From NCBI GenBank assembly GCA_024277555.1, contig JAJRUY010000334.1, positions 1 to 6,280 of the forward strand: DNA of 6,280 nt, in the 5' to 3' direction. The position numbers were made by a program, and so were the translations under genes. The notes beneath the pieces are model-generated. The model was not told the DNA's origin. It saw only the letters and a program-made list of their open reading frames with translations, and did no database searches. The stretch's first letter is position 1; the number at the start of each line of letters is the position of its first letter. Source of the stretch: Gammaproteobacteria bacterium. Lineage in GTDB: Bacteria; Pseudomonadota; Gammaproteobacteria; Chromatiales; Chromatiaceae. Shown here piece after piece: positions 4,953 to 6,280 of the stretch.

Positions 4953-6280
4953 TCAACTGCCAGCTGACACATGGTTGTTCTCGTTCAAGGCAGAATCAGG
5001 GACGTCGTTTTTGTAGCGGTTGCTGATGGCGACGAACTCCTCCAGGTTTTGCAGAAACAGATCGACCAGTGCCGGATCGAAATGCCTGCCTCTTTGTTCG
5101 CTGATCCAGGCCACTACCTTGTCCAGCTCCCAAGCCTCTTTGTAGATCCGCTTGGTATAGAGCGCATCGAAAACATCAGCCAGGGCGACAATGCGGCTGA
5201 ATATATGGATTTCCTCGCCCTTGAGTCCCTGGGGGTAGCCGGAGCCGTCCCAGGCTTCATGGTGCTGCAATGCAATCACCCCTGCTGCCTTGAGTATTTC
5301 GCGCTCGGAATGTTTCAGCATGGAGAATCCGATATTGGTGTGGTTTTGCATTAGCCGGTACTCTTCATCGGTGAACCGGCCTGGTTTGAGCAGGATGCTG
5401 TCCGGAATACCCAGCTTTCCAATATCGTGCAGCGGTGAGGCTGCCGTCACCAGGTCGATATCGTTTTCCGATAGCCCCGATTTTTGTGCCAGCAACTGGC
5501 TGAAAAGCATGACGCGCCGGGTGTGGTCGTTGGTGTCTTTTGATCGTTGCTCCTCAATGATACCCATGGTGTAGATGGTTTCGCGCAGGGTACTTTCGAT
5601 TTCATCATTAAGTGCGATCAGCTCCTTGTTTTTTGCCTTCAGCATTTCCTGGTGAGAGATGACATCTGCATTGAACAGGTTGATTTCGTGGGCCACATTG
5701 GTAAATTCCCTGGTCTTGAACTGCTCCAGGCAAACAGGTGTGTGTTTCCGGTATGCCTCCATGGCGTGATCAATCAGGGTTTCGAGGGGAGCTTGTACAT
5801 AGTTGTTGATGGTGCGGCGGGTGTTGAGGATGATCAGCACCAGAAACAGCAGCGACAGCAGGGTCATGCCCGCCAGCACATAGAGAGAATGGTTGCGGTA
5901 TCCGCTTATGTCCAGCTCGATATCCACCGCGCCAAGCACCGCCCCCTCGGTCACTTTGTGGCAGCCGAGACAGTTCAGTGTCCCCTTGCTGCTGGCGATA
6001 TAGGGAATGATGGCTCGCATGCTGGGGGTATAGCTCCATTCCTTGCTTTCGAAAAGGTGCTGCCCGGTTTCCAGGACCTTTTTTACCAGGGCATCAGTGA
6101 TATTTTCATCATCCCTGCCTTTACCAAATTGTTTGATTACCTCCCGGCTGCGAATAACCCGCAGCTTGTTGATCTGGTGAAGGCTTTTTATTTCTTCCAT
6201 GTAGTATTCGCGCTTGTCCATGATGCCGCCTTTCATATGGGCGGTGAGGCTGGCCCGAACCAGTTCGGCATGAGCCAGAG
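4953..6280 (-). CDS. Periplasmic haem-c sensor with HD-GYP c-di-GMP phosphodiesterase domain (5' partial)
   Basis: The gene runs off the right edge. The frame stays open to 6280, and the 14 codons upstream of ATG 6236 (LAHAELVRASLTAH) continue the typical sensor domain, so that ATG is probably internal. Residue numbers here count from it. Residues 1-115 resemble the Tll0287-like/DUF3365 periplasmic domain, with DKREYY, LRVIRS and a haem-attachment motif CLGCH (89-93) followed by EGAVLGAV. A single transmembrane helix spans 118-137. A HAMP-like, partly coiled linker follows to about 230. The HD-GYP domain holds His238, HDIGK (270-274), His299, HHEAWDGSGYP (325-335) and ALADVFDAL (351-359). All motifs expected for a metal-dependent c-di-GMP phosphodiesterase are intact. 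An N-terminal membrane anchor or signal is expected beyond the window. The model is that haem redox state or ligand binding in the periplasm controls cytoplasmic c-di-GMP hydrolysis. The gene is convergent with the DUF1415 operon. Confidence 0.95.
   Translation of the reverse strand, partial: LAHAELVRASLTAHMKGGIMDKREYYMEEIKSLHQINKLRVIRSREVIKQFGKGRDDENITDALVKKVLETGQHLFESKEWSYTPSMRAIIPYIASSKGTLNCLGCHKVTEGAVLGAVDIELDISGYRNHSLYVLAGMTLLSLLFLVLIILNTRRTINNYVQAPLETLIDHAMEAYRKHTPVCLEQFKTREFTNVAHEINLFNADVISHQEMLKAKNKELIALNDEIESTLRETIYTMGIIEEQRSKDTNDHTRRVMLFSQLLAQKSGLSENDIDLVTAASPLHDIGKLGIPDSILLKPGRFTDEEYRLMQNHTNIGFSMLKHSEREILKAAGVIALQHHEAWDGSGYPQGLKGEEIHIFSRIVALADVFDALYTKRIYKEAWELDKVVAWISEQRGRHFDPALVDLFLQNLEEFVAISNRYKNDVPDSALNENNHVSAGS

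Noticed and set aside
6234..6236. ATG 6236 as the true start of the HD-GYP sensor
   Set aside because: The frame continues without a stop to the window edge, and the upstream codons fit the sensor domain. A protein starting here would lack the N-terminal export signal needed for haem-c attachment.

Overview
The window looks like chromosomal DNA of a gammaproteobacterium. TypA/BipA, a YcgL-family protein, two Slp-family lipoproteins and a DUF1415 protein occur together here, and a periplasmic haem-c-type sensor is fused to an HD-GYP output. This would fit a Chromatiales-like or other redox-active, possibly sulfur-oxidising lineage. That placement is inferred from gene content and protein style; no rRNA or other direct marker is present.

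Bases 1-419 hold no convincing gene and are unusually rich in secondary structure. In order they contain a long imperfect palindrome (4-84), a featureless AT-leaning stretch (95-180), and a REP-like element of two perfect 8-bp hairpins inside shared outer arms (181-281). Then come a possible 14-codon leader ORF (289-333), a strong intrinsic terminator (332-358) and a sigma70-like promoter (357-387) whose -35 begins in the terminator's T-tract. The promoter probably drives typA (420-2237, GTG start), a translational GTPase.

After typA comes a convergent small gene, ycgL (2524-2255, minus). It is separated by only 19 bp from a divergent four-gene cluster on the plus strand: two tandem Slp-type outer-membrane lipoproteins (2544-3095 and 3098-3613), a MOSC-domain protein (3610-4404) and a DUF1415 protein (4401-4946). 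The junctions are +2, -4 and -4 bp, so this is almost certainly one translationally coupled operon. A joint role linking envelope lipoproteins to molybdenum-cofactor redox chemistry is possible but unproven. The 19-bp divergent gap is nearly filled by a perfect 6-2-6 inverted repeat.

The right end carries a convergent, 5'-incomplete gene (4953 to the window edge, minus). It encodes a periplasmic domain with a CxxCH haem-attachment motif, one transmembrane helix, a linker, and a complete HD-GYP domain with all recognisable metal and catalytic motifs. It is probably a redox- or ligand-responsive cyclic-di-GMP phosphodiesterase.

The most interesting items are the haem-c/HD-GYP sensor, the coupled Slp-Slp-MOSC-DUF1415 operon, the Tyr/Trp/Pro-rich tail of the first lipoprotein, and the structured leader region upstream of typA. 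No CRISPR array, tRNA, rRNA, transposase or defence system is visible.
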